The notes under the pieces: model-generated
Databases searched by the model: none
The model's input: the letters and a program-made list of their open reading frames with translations, nothing else
Told to the model about the DNA's origin: nothing
Position numbers and translations under genes: made by a program
Assembly: GCA_029263945.1 (NCBI GenBank)
Contig: JARIDM010000220.1
Location: 1 to 7,767 of the forward strand
DNA: 7,767 nucleotides
Reading direction: 5' to 3'
Origin: Sporosarcina sp.
GTDB taxonomy: Bacteria; Bacillota; Bacilli; Bacillales_A; Planococcaceae
Shown: positions 1 through 5,789 of the stretch, in pieces
Layout: each line of letters opens with the position of its first letter
Position numbering within the stretch: position 1 is the stretch's first letter

Positions 1-89
1 AACATATAGTCGGGTTGAACCGTTCCCGAACAATATGTTGTGTCGCTGTCGCAGAATGAGGTCATTATGAAATTGACTTAAGTACAAAG

Positions 90-139
90 TTGATTGGAGT
101 GGAAATCAGCGGCTCCAGAGACATGCGAAATAGCAGTGC
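90..139. repeat. Probable decayed intergenic repeat fragment
   Basis: The stretch beginning TTGATTGGAGTGGAA, followed by a CTCC box and a GCGAAATAGCAG-like tail, resembles from memory a dispersed repeat of Bacillaceae/Planococcaceae genomes (TTGATTGGAG-CGGAA ... GACTCC ... GGAA-AGCA). It has internal pairing potential: TGATT with AATCA, and GGAG with CTCC. It is shorter and more diverged than the full element as I recall it. Bases 1-89 upstream contain short open stretches in several frames but nothing I recognise as a protein. The family assignment is recalled, not computed. Confidence 0.35.
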
Positions 140-182
140 TACAATAAGCTTTTGATTATTATGGAATATATAATTTATAGGC

Positions 183-213
183 AAAAAACACCTACTTCAT
201 AAGTGGTGTTTTC
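183..213 (-). terminator. Rho-independent terminator of tRNA-Arg
   Basis: AAAACACC-T-ACTT pairs with AAGTGGTGTTTT around a CATA loop, giving a 12-bp stem with one bulged T. Read on the minus strand the stem is followed by a T-rich tract (TGTTTTTTG), which fits a terminator about 27 bases beyond the 3' end of the leftward tRNA gene. The plus-strand side is also T-rich (CTAATTTTTTC), so it could work in both directions. Confidence 0.75.
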
Positions 214-239
214 TAATTTTTTCTAAATTATCCTGATGA

Positions 240-313
240 TGTCCCAGGAGAGATTCGAACCCCCGACCTATGCCTTAGGAGGGCATTGCTCTATCCAGCT
301 GAGCTACTGGGAC
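240..313 (-). tRNA. tRNA-Arg with anticodon CCT
   Basis: Read on the minus strand this folds as a full cloverleaf. The acceptor arms GTCCCAG and CTGGGAC pair over 7 bp. The D stem is GCTC/GAGC. The anticodon stem ATGCC/GGCAT encloses the loop CTCCTAA, so the anticodon is CCT and reads the rare Arg codon AGG. The T arm has the loop TTCGAAT with a stem containing two G-T pairs. The discriminator base is A, and no CCA is encoded after it, so CCA would have to be added enzymatically. It stands alone, not in a tRNA cluster. tRNA-Arg genes are common integration sites for mobile elements, but I see no integrase or attachment-site duplication here. Confidence 0.97.
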
Positions 314-331
314 AAGATGATTACTTTCATT

Positions 332-346
332 TGTGAATGATTCACA
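332..346. promoter_or_regulatory. Perfect 15-bp palindrome, operator-like
   Basis: TGTGAATGATTCACA is a perfect palindrome centred on base 339, lying 19 bases upstream of the tRNA-Arg 5' end. The half-site TGTGA/TCACA resembles those of CRP/FNR-type regulators and of Rex (TTGTGAA), but the spacing is one base short of the usual form for each. The inner 11 bases recur exactly at 538-548. The binding protein is unknown. Confidence 0.4.
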
Positions 347-382
347 GCTTATCTGAAAAATATACTGGGTAATCATAACATT

Positions 383-411
383 AATTTACCATTTACGGGC
401 ACTTTTTTCAA
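383..411 (-). promoter_or_regulatory. Possible sigma-A promoter for tRNA-Arg
   Basis: On the minus strand TTGAAA (bases 411-406, five of six matches to TTGACA) is followed after exactly 17 bases by TAAATT (bases 388-383, four of six matches to TATAAT). Transcription would start about 60 bases upstream of the tRNA. The -10 box is weak, and other AT-rich hexamers lie nearby, so this is the best candidate and not a firm call. Confidence 0.3.
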
Positions 412-537
412 AAATAAAAGCAGATATCTAATTTTTCATTACCAAATACGCGGCAGTTTATGAATTTATCCATTAATATTCAAAACGATTTAAAGATTAC
501 TTACGGTCATTTTACTGAGGTACGAGATTAATTCATC

Positions 538-548
538 TGAATGATTCA
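538..548. promoter_or_regulatory. Second copy of the TGAATGATTCA palindrome
   Basis: TGAATGATTCA is identical to the core of the palindrome at 334-344, and both copies are preceded within 1-3 bases by TTCAT. A further inverted half-site, ATTCA, lies at 531-535, giving three half-sites in a row. The site lies 69 bases upstream of the peptidase start codon, a plausible place for an operator in its leader or promoter region. The regulator is unknown. Confidence 0.4.
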
Positions 549-616
549 TAAAAGAGGAGTTTTTCATACGAGGCTCGAAATATAACAGGTAGACAAAGAG
601 GGGAGCTTTTTTAAAC

Positions 617-2671
617 ATGAAACCACCAATTGCAAAACGCATACCTTATGCGCATACATTACACGACGACGTACGAGAAGATGACTATTATTGGTTGAAT
701 GAACGCACAAATCCAGAAGTGATTAATTACCTAGAGGAAGAAAACAAATACTACCAGGAAATAATGGCTCCACTAAAAACGCATACCGAAGAGATTTACA
801 AAGACTTTTTAAACCGTGTACCTGAATCAGAAGCAGATGTCCCAGTTCAAAACGGACCTTATTTCTATTATTCTCGTTTAGAAAAAGAACTGCAATATCC
901 GATTTTCGCACGGAAGAAAGCGACTGATCGTGGAGCTCTCGCTGAAACGACAGAAGAGATACTTCTCGATCTAAACGAATTAGCAAAAGCAAGTGATTAT
1001 TTAAGTGTGACCGCACAGCGAATCAGTGAAAATCAGCAGTATCTTGCCTACTTAGAAAATAGAGATGGGACAGATCGATATACGTGTTACATTAAAAATC
1101 TGGCTACGCAGGAATTACTTGCGGATGACATTCCAAATGTTTACATATACGGTAGCCTTGAATGGAGCCGTTGCGGTAATTATCTATTTTACATCACGAT
1201 GGATGAAACAGAACGACCATGTCGCTTAATGCGCCATCAGGTTGGCAGTGATATAGAAGACGACGTACTCATTTATGAAGAAAAAGAAACGACATTCACA
1301 CTTTACATGGAAAAAACGCTGAGTCGAAAATTTATCATCCTGCATGCTAACTCTAAAACGACGAGTGAAATCCGCCTCATTGATGTGGACGCACCGTTGT
1401 CTCCCCCGCAGCTGGTCGATCAGCGACAAGAAGGTATTCTCTATCACGTTGAACATACGGAGGATCAGTTACTCATACTAACCAATGAAAATGCGTTGAA
1501 TTTCCAACTACAAAGTTGCGCACTTACCGATTTCAAAACGCGTAAAAATGTCATTCCCTATGAGGAAAATCGCTTCCTTGAAGGCATGTACCCTTTTCAG
1601 GACGTTTTACTTATAACTGGTCGAGAAAATGGATTAACACAAATTTGGACATTAAAAGACGATCAACTGCAACCCATTGAGTGGGATGAATCCATTTATT
1701 CAGTATCCGTTATTTCAGAACAAAACGTTGCAGCAAAAGAGATTTTGCTTAACTATGAATCATTGCTTACACCTGAAACGACCTACGGATTCAATCCGCA
1801 AACGAATGAAAAGCACTGTTTACAAGTTGCAACTGTTAGTGGCCACTACGAACGCTCAGATTACCGCCAAGAACAATTGTGGGCAACAGCTGCGGATGGC
1901 AGTAAAATACCGCTCCAGCTGATCTATCATAAAGACGCATGCACGAACGGACCAGCGCCGCTTATCTTATCTGCATACGGTTCTTACGGCTCAAATAGTG
2001 ACCCTTATTTTAGTCCTTACAAACTTCCGATTCTAGATAAAGGCGTCGTCTTTGTCACTGCTCAAGTGCGCGGTGGGTCTGAAATGGGGCGCCATTGGTA
2101 CGAAGATGGGAAAATGGAAAACAAACGGAATACGTTTACTGATTTTATCGCCGCAGCAAATCACCTGATTGAACAAGGTTACACCACCTCCAGTCAATTG
2201 GCGGGTCGAGGCGGAAGTGCGGGTGGCTTACTCATAGGTGCTGTCGCAAACATGGCGAATGATTTGTTCCAAGTGCTCATTCCAGAAGTGCCTTTCGTAG
2301 ACGTGGTCACAACCATGCTCGATACAAGTATTCCCCTGACAACACTCGAGTGGGATGAATGGGGCGATCCACGAAAAAAAGCAGATTATTTATACATGAA
2401 ATCTTACAGTCCCTATGACAACGTAGAGCCAAAAAGTTATCCACATATGTACGTAACCACTGGTCTCAACGACCCGCGCGTTGGCTATTTTGAACCCGCC
2501 AAATGGGTTGCACGCTTACGCGAATTAAAAACCGATGACAATACGTTGGTTCTTAAAACAAATATGGGGGCTGGCCACTTCGGTGAATCTGGACGCTTCA
2601 ATCAATTGAAGGAACTGGCAGAGGGTTATGCATTTATACTTCTTCATATTGCCACAAGAAATAAAGCGTAG
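617..2671 (+). CDS. ptrB: Oligopeptidase B (S9A serine peptidase)
   Basis: The 684-residue protein matches the usual length of oligopeptidase B, a cytoplasmic serine peptidase that cuts short peptides after Arg or Lys. An N-terminal segment (about 1-70) and a beta-propeller-like middle (about 70-405) precede the alpha/beta-hydrolase domain. The catalytic triad is complete: Ser534 in GRGGSAGG, Asp619 in TTGLNDPRVGYFEPAKW and His654 in GAGHFGESGR. Tyr454 in AYGSYG is the likely oxyanion residue. Acidic residues Glu578 and Asp580 in TTLEWDEWG align, from memory of the enterobacterial enzyme, with the Glu pair that binds basic P1 residues. WYEDGK and KSYSPYDNV are typical of the family. No signal peptide is visible. 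AAAGAGGGGAG lies 11 bases before the ATG. There is no terminator in the 59 bases before gldA, so read-through is possible. Prolyl oligopeptidase is a less likely alternative. Confidence 0.93.
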   Translation: MKPPIAKRIPYAHTLHDDVREDDYYWLNERTNPEVINYLEEENKYYQEIMAPLKTHTEEIYKDFLNRVPESEADVPVQNGPYFYYSRLEKELQYPIFARKKATDRGALAETTEEILLDLNELAKASDYLSVTAQRISENQQYLAYLENRDGTDRYTCYIKNLATQELLADDIPNVYIYGSLEWSRCGNYLFYITMDETERPCRLMRHQVGSDIEDDVLIYEEKETTFTLYMEKTLSRKFIILHANSKTTSEIRLIDVDAPLSPPQLVDQRQEGILYHVEHTEDQLLILTNENALNFQLQSCALTDFKTRKNVIPYEENRFLEGMYPFQDVLLITGRENGLTQIWTLKDDQLQPIEWDESIYSVSVISEQNVAAKEILLNYESLLTPETTYGFNPQTNEKHCLQVATVSGHYERSDYRQEQLWATAADGSKIPLQLIYHKDACTNGPAPLILSAYGSYGSNSDPYFSPYKLPILDKGVVFVTAQVRGGSEMGRHWYEDGKMENKRNTFTDFIAAANHLIEQGYTTSSQLAGRGGSAGGLLIGAVANMANDLFQVLIPEVPFVDVVTTMLDTSIPLTTLEWDEWGDPRKKADYLYMKSYSPYDNVEPKSYPHMYVTTGLNDPRVGYFEPAKWVARLRELKTDDNTLVLKTNMGAGHFGESGRFNQLKELAEGYAFILLHIATRNKA

Positions 2672-2690
2672 ATTTCACGAATTCTGGGTA

Positions 2691-2715
2691 TAGTATTCAT
2701 GTAACTATTATACTA
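2691..2715. promoter_or_regulatory. Dyad just upstream of the gldA ribosome site
   Basis: TAGTAT at 2691-2696 is the exact reverse complement of ATACTA at 2710-2715, separated by 13 bases and ending at the AGGAGG (2715-2720) of gldA. Such a dyad could be an operator or a weak RNA hairpin near the ribosome site. TATTAT and TATACT in the right arm look like -10 boxes but lack a matching -35 at normal spacing. A six-base dyad in AT-rich DNA could be chance. Confidence 0.25.
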
Positions 2716-2730
2716 GGAGGTTGGTGGCAT

Positions 2731-3825
2731 ATGTCAGAAATCATATTCAGATCCCCAAGTAAATACATTCAAGGTAAAGGTGCTTTACATCGTCTCGGAG
2801 AACATATTAAATCAATTGGAAGTAAACCACTTATTATCTCAGATGATGTTGTCTGGGAAATTACTGAACATACAATTCAAACAAGCTTAGAAAATGAAGA
2901 AATTAGCTATCATTATGTTAGCTTTAACGGGGAAGCTTCCGTAAATGAAATTAACCGAATCGCTGATGAAGGAAAAGAACATCAAGTCGATATGGTCATT
3001 GGCGTTGGTGGCGGAAAGTCCATCGACTCCGCAAAAGCCATTGCGGATATCTTAACTGTAAGTGTGGTCATCGTCCCAAGTACAGCGTCAACAGACGCAC
3101 CGACAAGTGCACTCTCTGTTATTTATTCAGATGAAGGTGTTTTCGAATCTTATAAGTTCTTCAATAAAAATCCTGACCTTGTGCTCGTTGACACAGAAGT
3201 GATTGCGAAAGGTCCTGCTAGATTCTTCTCGTCAGGCATCGCAGACGCAATGGCTACATGGGTTGAAGCAAGAGCAACAATTAAAAGTAATGGAAATGCG
3301 ATGGCTGGTGGCAAGACAAGTATTGCTGCAAAAGCGATTGCAGAAGCGTGTGAAAAAACATTATTTGCATACGGTGAAGCTGCCTATCAAGCTGTACAAA
3401 AAGGCATCGTTACAAAACATGTAGAAGCCGTGGTTGAAGCGAATACACTTTTATCAGGACTAGGATTCGAAAGTGGCGGCTTAGCGGGTGCACATGCAAT
3501 TCACAATGGATTCACAGTATTAGAAGGAGACATTCATCATTTAACACACGGTGAAAAAGTCGCCTATGGTACGCTCGTACACCTATTCTTAGAGTTACAC
3601 CCAAAAGAAGAATTGCAAAAGTATATTACATTTTACCAATCCCTTGGGTTACCGACGACATTAAAAGAAATGCATTTGGAAAATACATCCTATGAAGATT
3701 TATTAAAGGTCGGAAAAGCAGCAACACAAGAAGGCGAAACAATGCAGAACCTATCTCCAGAAATCACAGCAGATGATGTTGCAAATGCGATTCTAGCAGT
3801 CGATGCAGTAAGTCATACAAAATAA
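2731..3825 (+). CDS. gldA: Glycerol dehydrogenase (NAD+, metal-dependent)
   Basis: This cytoplasmic enzyme oxidises glycerol to dihydroxyacetone with NAD+ (EC 1.1.1.6), or runs in reverse. At 364 residues it has normal length. The N-terminal dinucleotide-binding half contains GVGGGKSIDSAKA (91-103) and the PSTASTDAPTSALSV loop (116-130). The helical C-terminal half carries the expected metal ligands: Asp172 in SSGIADAMATW, His255 in GAHAIHNG and His273 in LTHGEKVAYG. These correspond, shifted by one residue, to those I recall for the Geobacillus stearothermophilus enzyme, so it should bind zinc. The ATG follows AGGAGG by 10 bases. It lies 59 bases after the peptidase gene on the same strand and ends at a strong terminator. 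No dihydroxyacetone kinase or glycerol uptake gene is adjacent, so its pathway role cannot be read from context. Confidence 0.95.
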   Translation: MSEIIFRSPSKYIQGKGALHRLGEHIKSIGSKPLIISDDVVWEITEHTIQTSLENEEISYHYVSFNGEASVNEINRIADEGKEHQVDMVIGVGGGKSIDSAKAIADILTVSVVIVPSTASTDAPTSALSVIYSDEGVFESYKFFNKNPDLVLVDTEVIAKGPARFFSSGIADAMATWVEARATIKSNGNAMAGGKTSIAAKAIAEACEKTLFAYGEAAYQAVQKGIVTKHVEAVVEANTLLSGLGFESGGLAGAHAIHNGFTVLEGDIHHLTHGEKVAYGTLVHLFLELHPKEELQKYITFYQSLGLPTTLKEMHLENTSYEDLLKVGKAATQEGETMQNLSPEITADDVANAILAVDAVSHTK

Positions 3826-3826
3826 A

Positions 3827-3865
3827 CATACAAAAAGCACAGATGTCCTCTGTGCTTTTTGTATG
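3827..3865 (+). terminator. Strong terminator after gldA
   Basis: CATACAAAAAGCACAGA pairs perfectly over 17 bp with TCTGTGCTTTTTGTATG around the five-base loop TGTCC. The T-run lies inside the right arm and pairs with the A-run of the left arm, so the element should also terminate transcription coming from the other side. It begins 2 bases after the gldA stop codon and separates gldA from chrA. Confidence 0.9.
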
Positions 3866-3950
3866 CCTATTTATACTTCCCTTTATCTTTTTAACCGTTT
3901 AGTTATTCAATATACACCTGTAGATGCAATCATAAGCCTCACACCTAAAG

Positions 3951-3992
3951 TGCAAAGAATCGTTTGCATCCATCAACACGATGAGTTATCGT
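3951..3992 (+). promoter_or_regulatory. Possible chrA promoter with overlapping dyad
   Basis: TTGCAT (3964-3969) and TATCGT (3987-3992) are separated by 17 bases and could be a sigma-A promoter with four or five of six matches per box, leaving a leader of about 60 bases. The perfect dyad TGCAAA-N6-TTTGCA (3951-3968) overlaps the -35 box, as an operator for a repressor might. A third TGCAA half-site lies at 3925-3929. These assignments are by eye; the regulator is unknown and no regulator gene adjoins chrA. Confidence 0.3.
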
Positions 3993-4057
3993 TCTACTTA
4001 AAGCTAAAAATATAGGATCAAATAAAGCCAATTCAAATCCAATTAAAGGAGTTATGA

Positions 4058-5251
4058 ATGAAAAAAATTAAGCAGAACAACGGATTCAAACCACTTTTAG
4101 AATTACTCCTCATTTCAACCCGACTGGGACTCACCTCTTTTGGAGGACCTACAGCCCATTTGGGTTATTTCTATGAAGAGTATGTACGTAGAAGAAAGTG
4201 GATGGATGAGAAAAGCTATGCAGATTTAGTTGCATTGGCACAATTTCTACCTGGACCAGCAAGTAGTCAAGTTGGGATTGGAATAGGCGTTATGCGTGCA
4301 GGTGTATTAGGTGGCCTTATCTCCTTTATTGGCTTTACACTTCCTTCCGTTATAGCACTCACCTTTTTTGCTTTACTACTAACTAGCTCTGATATAGGAA
4401 ATGCTGGATGGATACACGGGTTAAAAATTGTTGCAGTGGCCGTAGTTGCTCATGCAATTATTGGAATGGCTAAAAATTTGACCCCTGATTTAAAAAGAAA
4501 AGCCTTTGCCCTTTTTGCACTTATCGGGACGCTTCTGTGGCAATCCGCTGTTACGCAAATCGGCGTCATCTTAATCGCAGCATTGTTTGGGTTTCTTTTA
4601 TTTACACAGCAAGATGAAGTTGAAGAAGCTAGCTCAAGCTTTCCCATTTCCAAGAAAGTTTCTGCCTTGTGTCTATTGCTATTTATCAGTTTGTTATTTA
4701 TTTTACCCATTATCAGCGAACTAAGTGGATCCTATTGGGTCGCCCTGTTTGATCGTTTTTACCGCTCAGGATCATTGGTTTTCGGCGGAGGTCATGTTGT
4801 TTTACCTCTATTAGAACAAGAACTTGTCCCTAGCGGATGGATAAGTGAAGAGGCCTTCTTGGCAGGTTACGGGGCTACGCAAGCTGTTCCTGGTCCTTTA
4901 TTTACATTTGCCGCCTACTTAGGGACAGTTATGAAAGGGTGGCAAGGCGGTTTAGTTGCTACCTTTGCCGTTTTCTTGCCTGCTTTTCTTTTAATTCTTG
5001 GGGCTTTGCCATTTTGGGATGATTTGCGTAATAACCCTAAAATCAAAGGGGCAATCATGGGGGTAAATGCAGCCGTTATCGGAATTTTAATTTCCGCTTT
5101 TTATTTTCCGATTTGGACAACTTCAATTTTCACGCCTGTAGATTTTGCCCTTGCTGCTATTTTATTCAGCATGCTCGCCTTTTGGAAGCTTCCGCCTTGG
5201 ATAATCGTGCTTACTGGCGCAATCGGTGGTGCGCTCATGACACTCATTTAG
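4058..5251 (+). CDS. chrA: Chromate transporter, long two-domain CHR type
   Basis: This 397-residue polytopic membrane protein belongs to the CHR family, whose characterised members export chromate driven by ion gradients. It has the duplicated form. The N-terminal half carries FGGPTAHLG (28-36), RKWMDE and QFLPGPASSQ (62-71); the C-terminal half repeats them as FGGGHVVLPLLE (242-253), GWISEEAFLAGY and QAVPGPLFTFAAYLG (275-289). About ten hydrophobic segments are visible, with a charged linker near 185-200 between the halves. The chosen ATG follows AAAGGAG by 6 bases; the ATG at 4054 is in another frame and stops after five codons. No chrB or other resistance gene adjoins it. Chromate specificity is inferred from the family, because many CHR homologues are untested. 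Confidence 0.93.
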   Translation: MKKIKQNNGFKPLLELLLISTRLGLTSFGGPTAHLGYFYEEYVRRRKWMDEKSYADLVALAQFLPGPASSQVGIGIGVMRAGVLGGLISFIGFTLPSVIALTFFALLLTSSDIGNAGWIHGLKIVAVAVVAHAIIGMAKNLTPDLKRKAFALFALIGTLLWQSAVTQIGVILIAALFGFLLFTQQDEVEEASSSFPISKKVSALCLLLFISLLFILPIISELSGSYWVALFDRFYRSGSLVFGGGHVVLPLLEQELVPSGWISEEAFLAGYGATQAVPGPLFTFAAYLGTVMKGWQGGLVATFAVFLPAFLLILGALPFWDDLRNNPKIKGAIMGVNAAVIGILISAFYFPIWTTSIFTPVDFALAAILFSMLAFWKLPPWIIVLTGAIGGALMTLI

Positions 5252-5260
5252 ATCTTATTC

Positions 5261-5393
5261 CTTTTCAAAAAGGGGCTGGGACAAAAGAAGTTAATCTAGA
5301 GGCAATACCGAAGTAATCAATGGGTAACCGTGTGAAACCAAGGTTCTTATACTTGGCTTCGCGCTGTTTTTGCATCTCGCGCTTTTTGAAAAG
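5261..5393. repeat. 12-bp perfect inverted repeat bounding 133 bases
   Basis: CTTTTCAAAAAG at 5261-5272 is the exact reverse complement of CTTTTTGAAAAG at 5382-5393. The arms enclose the GGGGCTGGGAC string and the first GTGTGAAACCAAGG copy. Arms this low in complexity may pair by chance. They could equally be the ends of a small non-coding element, but no flanking target duplication is evident. Confidence 0.3.
5330..5373. repeat. Dispersed direct repeat, copy 1
   Basis: The unit starts with GTGTGAAACCAAGG, identical over 14 bases to 5609-5622. It continues with a CTTGG box that pairs with the CCAAG, then GCGCT and a T-run. The same order of blocks (CCAAGG, a TCTT-rich loop, ACTTGG, GCT, TTTT) is seen in copy 2 with small insertions, which suggests diverged copies of one element and not a chance match. 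Confidence 0.6.
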
Positions 5394-5515
5394 AATCAAA
5401 AGTTTAAGGAAAAACGCAGCCAGCTACGTGAAAACTTGAGTTTTTACTGACCCATGGTATAAATCGAGGCAATGTGTTGTCTTTTTTGTGTGCTACCTAG
5501 GTTAAAGGTCCCGTT

Positions 5516-5599
5516 TTGCCGATAAGTATGTGGAAAGTGCTGATAACCTTCGAAAAATTACCGATAACGACCGGAAAAGTGCTGATAACACAAATAATA
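5516..5599. repeat. 21-bp tandem repeat array with GATAA boxes
   Basis: GATAA occurs at 5521, 5542, 5563 and 5584, exactly 21 bases apart each time. The five bases before it alternate TTGCC, GTGCT, TTACC, GTGCT, giving a 42-bp higher-order period. The spacer between boxes is less conserved but A-rich at its end (GGAAA, AAAAA, GGAAAA). A further degenerate unit may start at 5500 (GGTTAA, ending GCC). A 21-bp period is two helical turns, so all boxes lie on the same face of the DNA. The array is not likely to be coding: TAA recurs in one frame and no start with a ribosome site precedes it. Confidence 0.8.
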
Positions 5600-5608
5600 G
5601 CTAAAATT

Positions 5609-5655
5609 GTGTGAAACCAAGGATCTTGTTACAACTTGGATTCATGCTTTTTAGT
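5609..5655. repeat. Dispersed direct repeat, copy 2
   Basis: GTGTGAAACCAAGG repeats the start of 5330-5343 exactly. It is followed by a longer loop and an ACTTGG box pairing with CCAAG, then ATGCTTTTTAG. The two copies bracket the 21-bp GATAA array, and their starts are 279 bases apart. Confidence 0.6.
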
Positions 5656-5695
5656 TTTGACTCAGTCACTTTTTTGATTACTTAGATTTAATTTC

Positions 5696-5725
5696 AAATG
5701 ATTGTCATTCATCTTAAAATCATTT
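5696..5725. promoter_or_regulatory. AT-rich dyad upstream of the gntR promoter
   Basis: AAATGATT (5696-5703) and AATCATTT (5718-5725) are perfect 8-base inverted arms separated by 14 bases. They end 7 bases before the -35 box of the gntR promoter. This position suits an activator or repressor site, but AT-rich DNA makes chance dyads common. The centre, TGATTGTCATTCA, has only a partial likeness to a Fur box. Confidence 0.25.
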
Positions 5726-5727
5726 TC

Positions 5728-5761
5728 TGTTATAGACAACGTAGAACAGTTTTGTTATAGT
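5728..5761 (+). promoter_or_regulatory. Sigma-A promoter of the gntR operon with direct repeats
   Basis: TAGACA (5733-5738) and TATAGT (5756-5761) each match the consensus at five of six bases and are exactly 17 bases apart. Two identical TGTTATAG octamers, at 5728-5735 and 5753-5760, overlap the -35 and -10 boxes respectively, 25 bases apart. GntR/YtrA-type regulators commonly repress their own operons, so these octamers are reasonable candidates for the binding site; that link is inference. An AACA-N4-TGTT dyad lies between the boxes. Confidence 0.65.
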
Positions 5762-5776
5762 AGTAGTAGAGCAGAC

Positions 5777-5783
5777 AGGAGGT
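5777..5783 (+). promoter_or_regulatory. Ribosome binding site deciding the TTG start of gntR
   Basis: AGGAGGT lies 6 bases before the TTG at 5790. No in-frame ATG or GTG lies between it and the conserved N-terminus, so this site fixes the non-ATG start. Confidence 0.85.
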
Positions 5784-5789
5784 GGCCAG

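Larger units (their letters stand above)
314..616. other. Divergent spacer between tRNA-Arg and the peptidase gene
   Basis: No open frame worth calling is present on either strand. The spacer holds a possible tRNA promoter, two copies of an 11-bp palindrome (separate entries), and near its right end a Shine-Dalgarno-like AAAGAGGAG at 551-559 with no ATG, GTG or TTG start at usable distance. The working ribosome site of the next gene is AAAGAGGGGAG at 595-605. No convincing sigma-A promoter for the rightward gene could be picked out by eye. Confidence 0.6.
5252..5789. other. 538-base gene-free, repeat-rich intergenic region
   Basis: Neither strand has an open frame of convincing length or composition. 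After the chrA stop comes a GGGGCTGGGACAAAAG string that I recall from dispersed intergenic elements of Bacillales. It is followed by the direct repeats, 21-bp array, dyad and gntR promoter listed separately. A clear terminator for chrA is absent: the only nearby hairpin, CCTTTT-CA-AAAAGG at 5260-5273, has a two-base loop and no T-run. TCGCGCT followed by a T-run also occurs twice, at 5359 and 5377. Confidence 0.6.

Noticed and set aside
1..100. Short open stretches on both strands at the left edge
   Set aside because: Several frames are open at once, no start has a ribosome site, and none of the translations resembles a protein family I can name.
240..313. tRNA-Arg as the attachment site of an integrated element
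   Set aside because: No integrase gene and no repeat of the tRNA 3' end is found in the window.
347..361. CodY-box-like sequence GCTTATCTGAAAAAT
   Set aside because: It differs from AATTTTCWGAAAATT at four of fifteen positions, which is common by chance in AT-rich spacers.
723..1016. 97-codon minus-strand open frame inside the peptidase gene
   Set aside because: It is antisense to a clearly real gene, with no family likeness; the same applies to the other overlapping frames in the peptidase, gldA and chrA genes.
2687..2692. GGGTAT resembling a sigma-B -10 box upstream of gldA
   Set aside because: No convincing GTTTAA-like -35 lies at the right spacing; the best, GTAGAT, matches about half.
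5113..5316. 67-codon open frame overlapping the end of chrA
   Set aside because: Most of it lies in a shifted frame within chrA and it has no ribosome site or recognisable motif.
5699..5713. Possible Fur box (TGATTGTCATTCATC)
   Set aside because: Only about eight of fourteen specified positions fit TGATAAT-N-ATTATCA and the right half is not palindromic.
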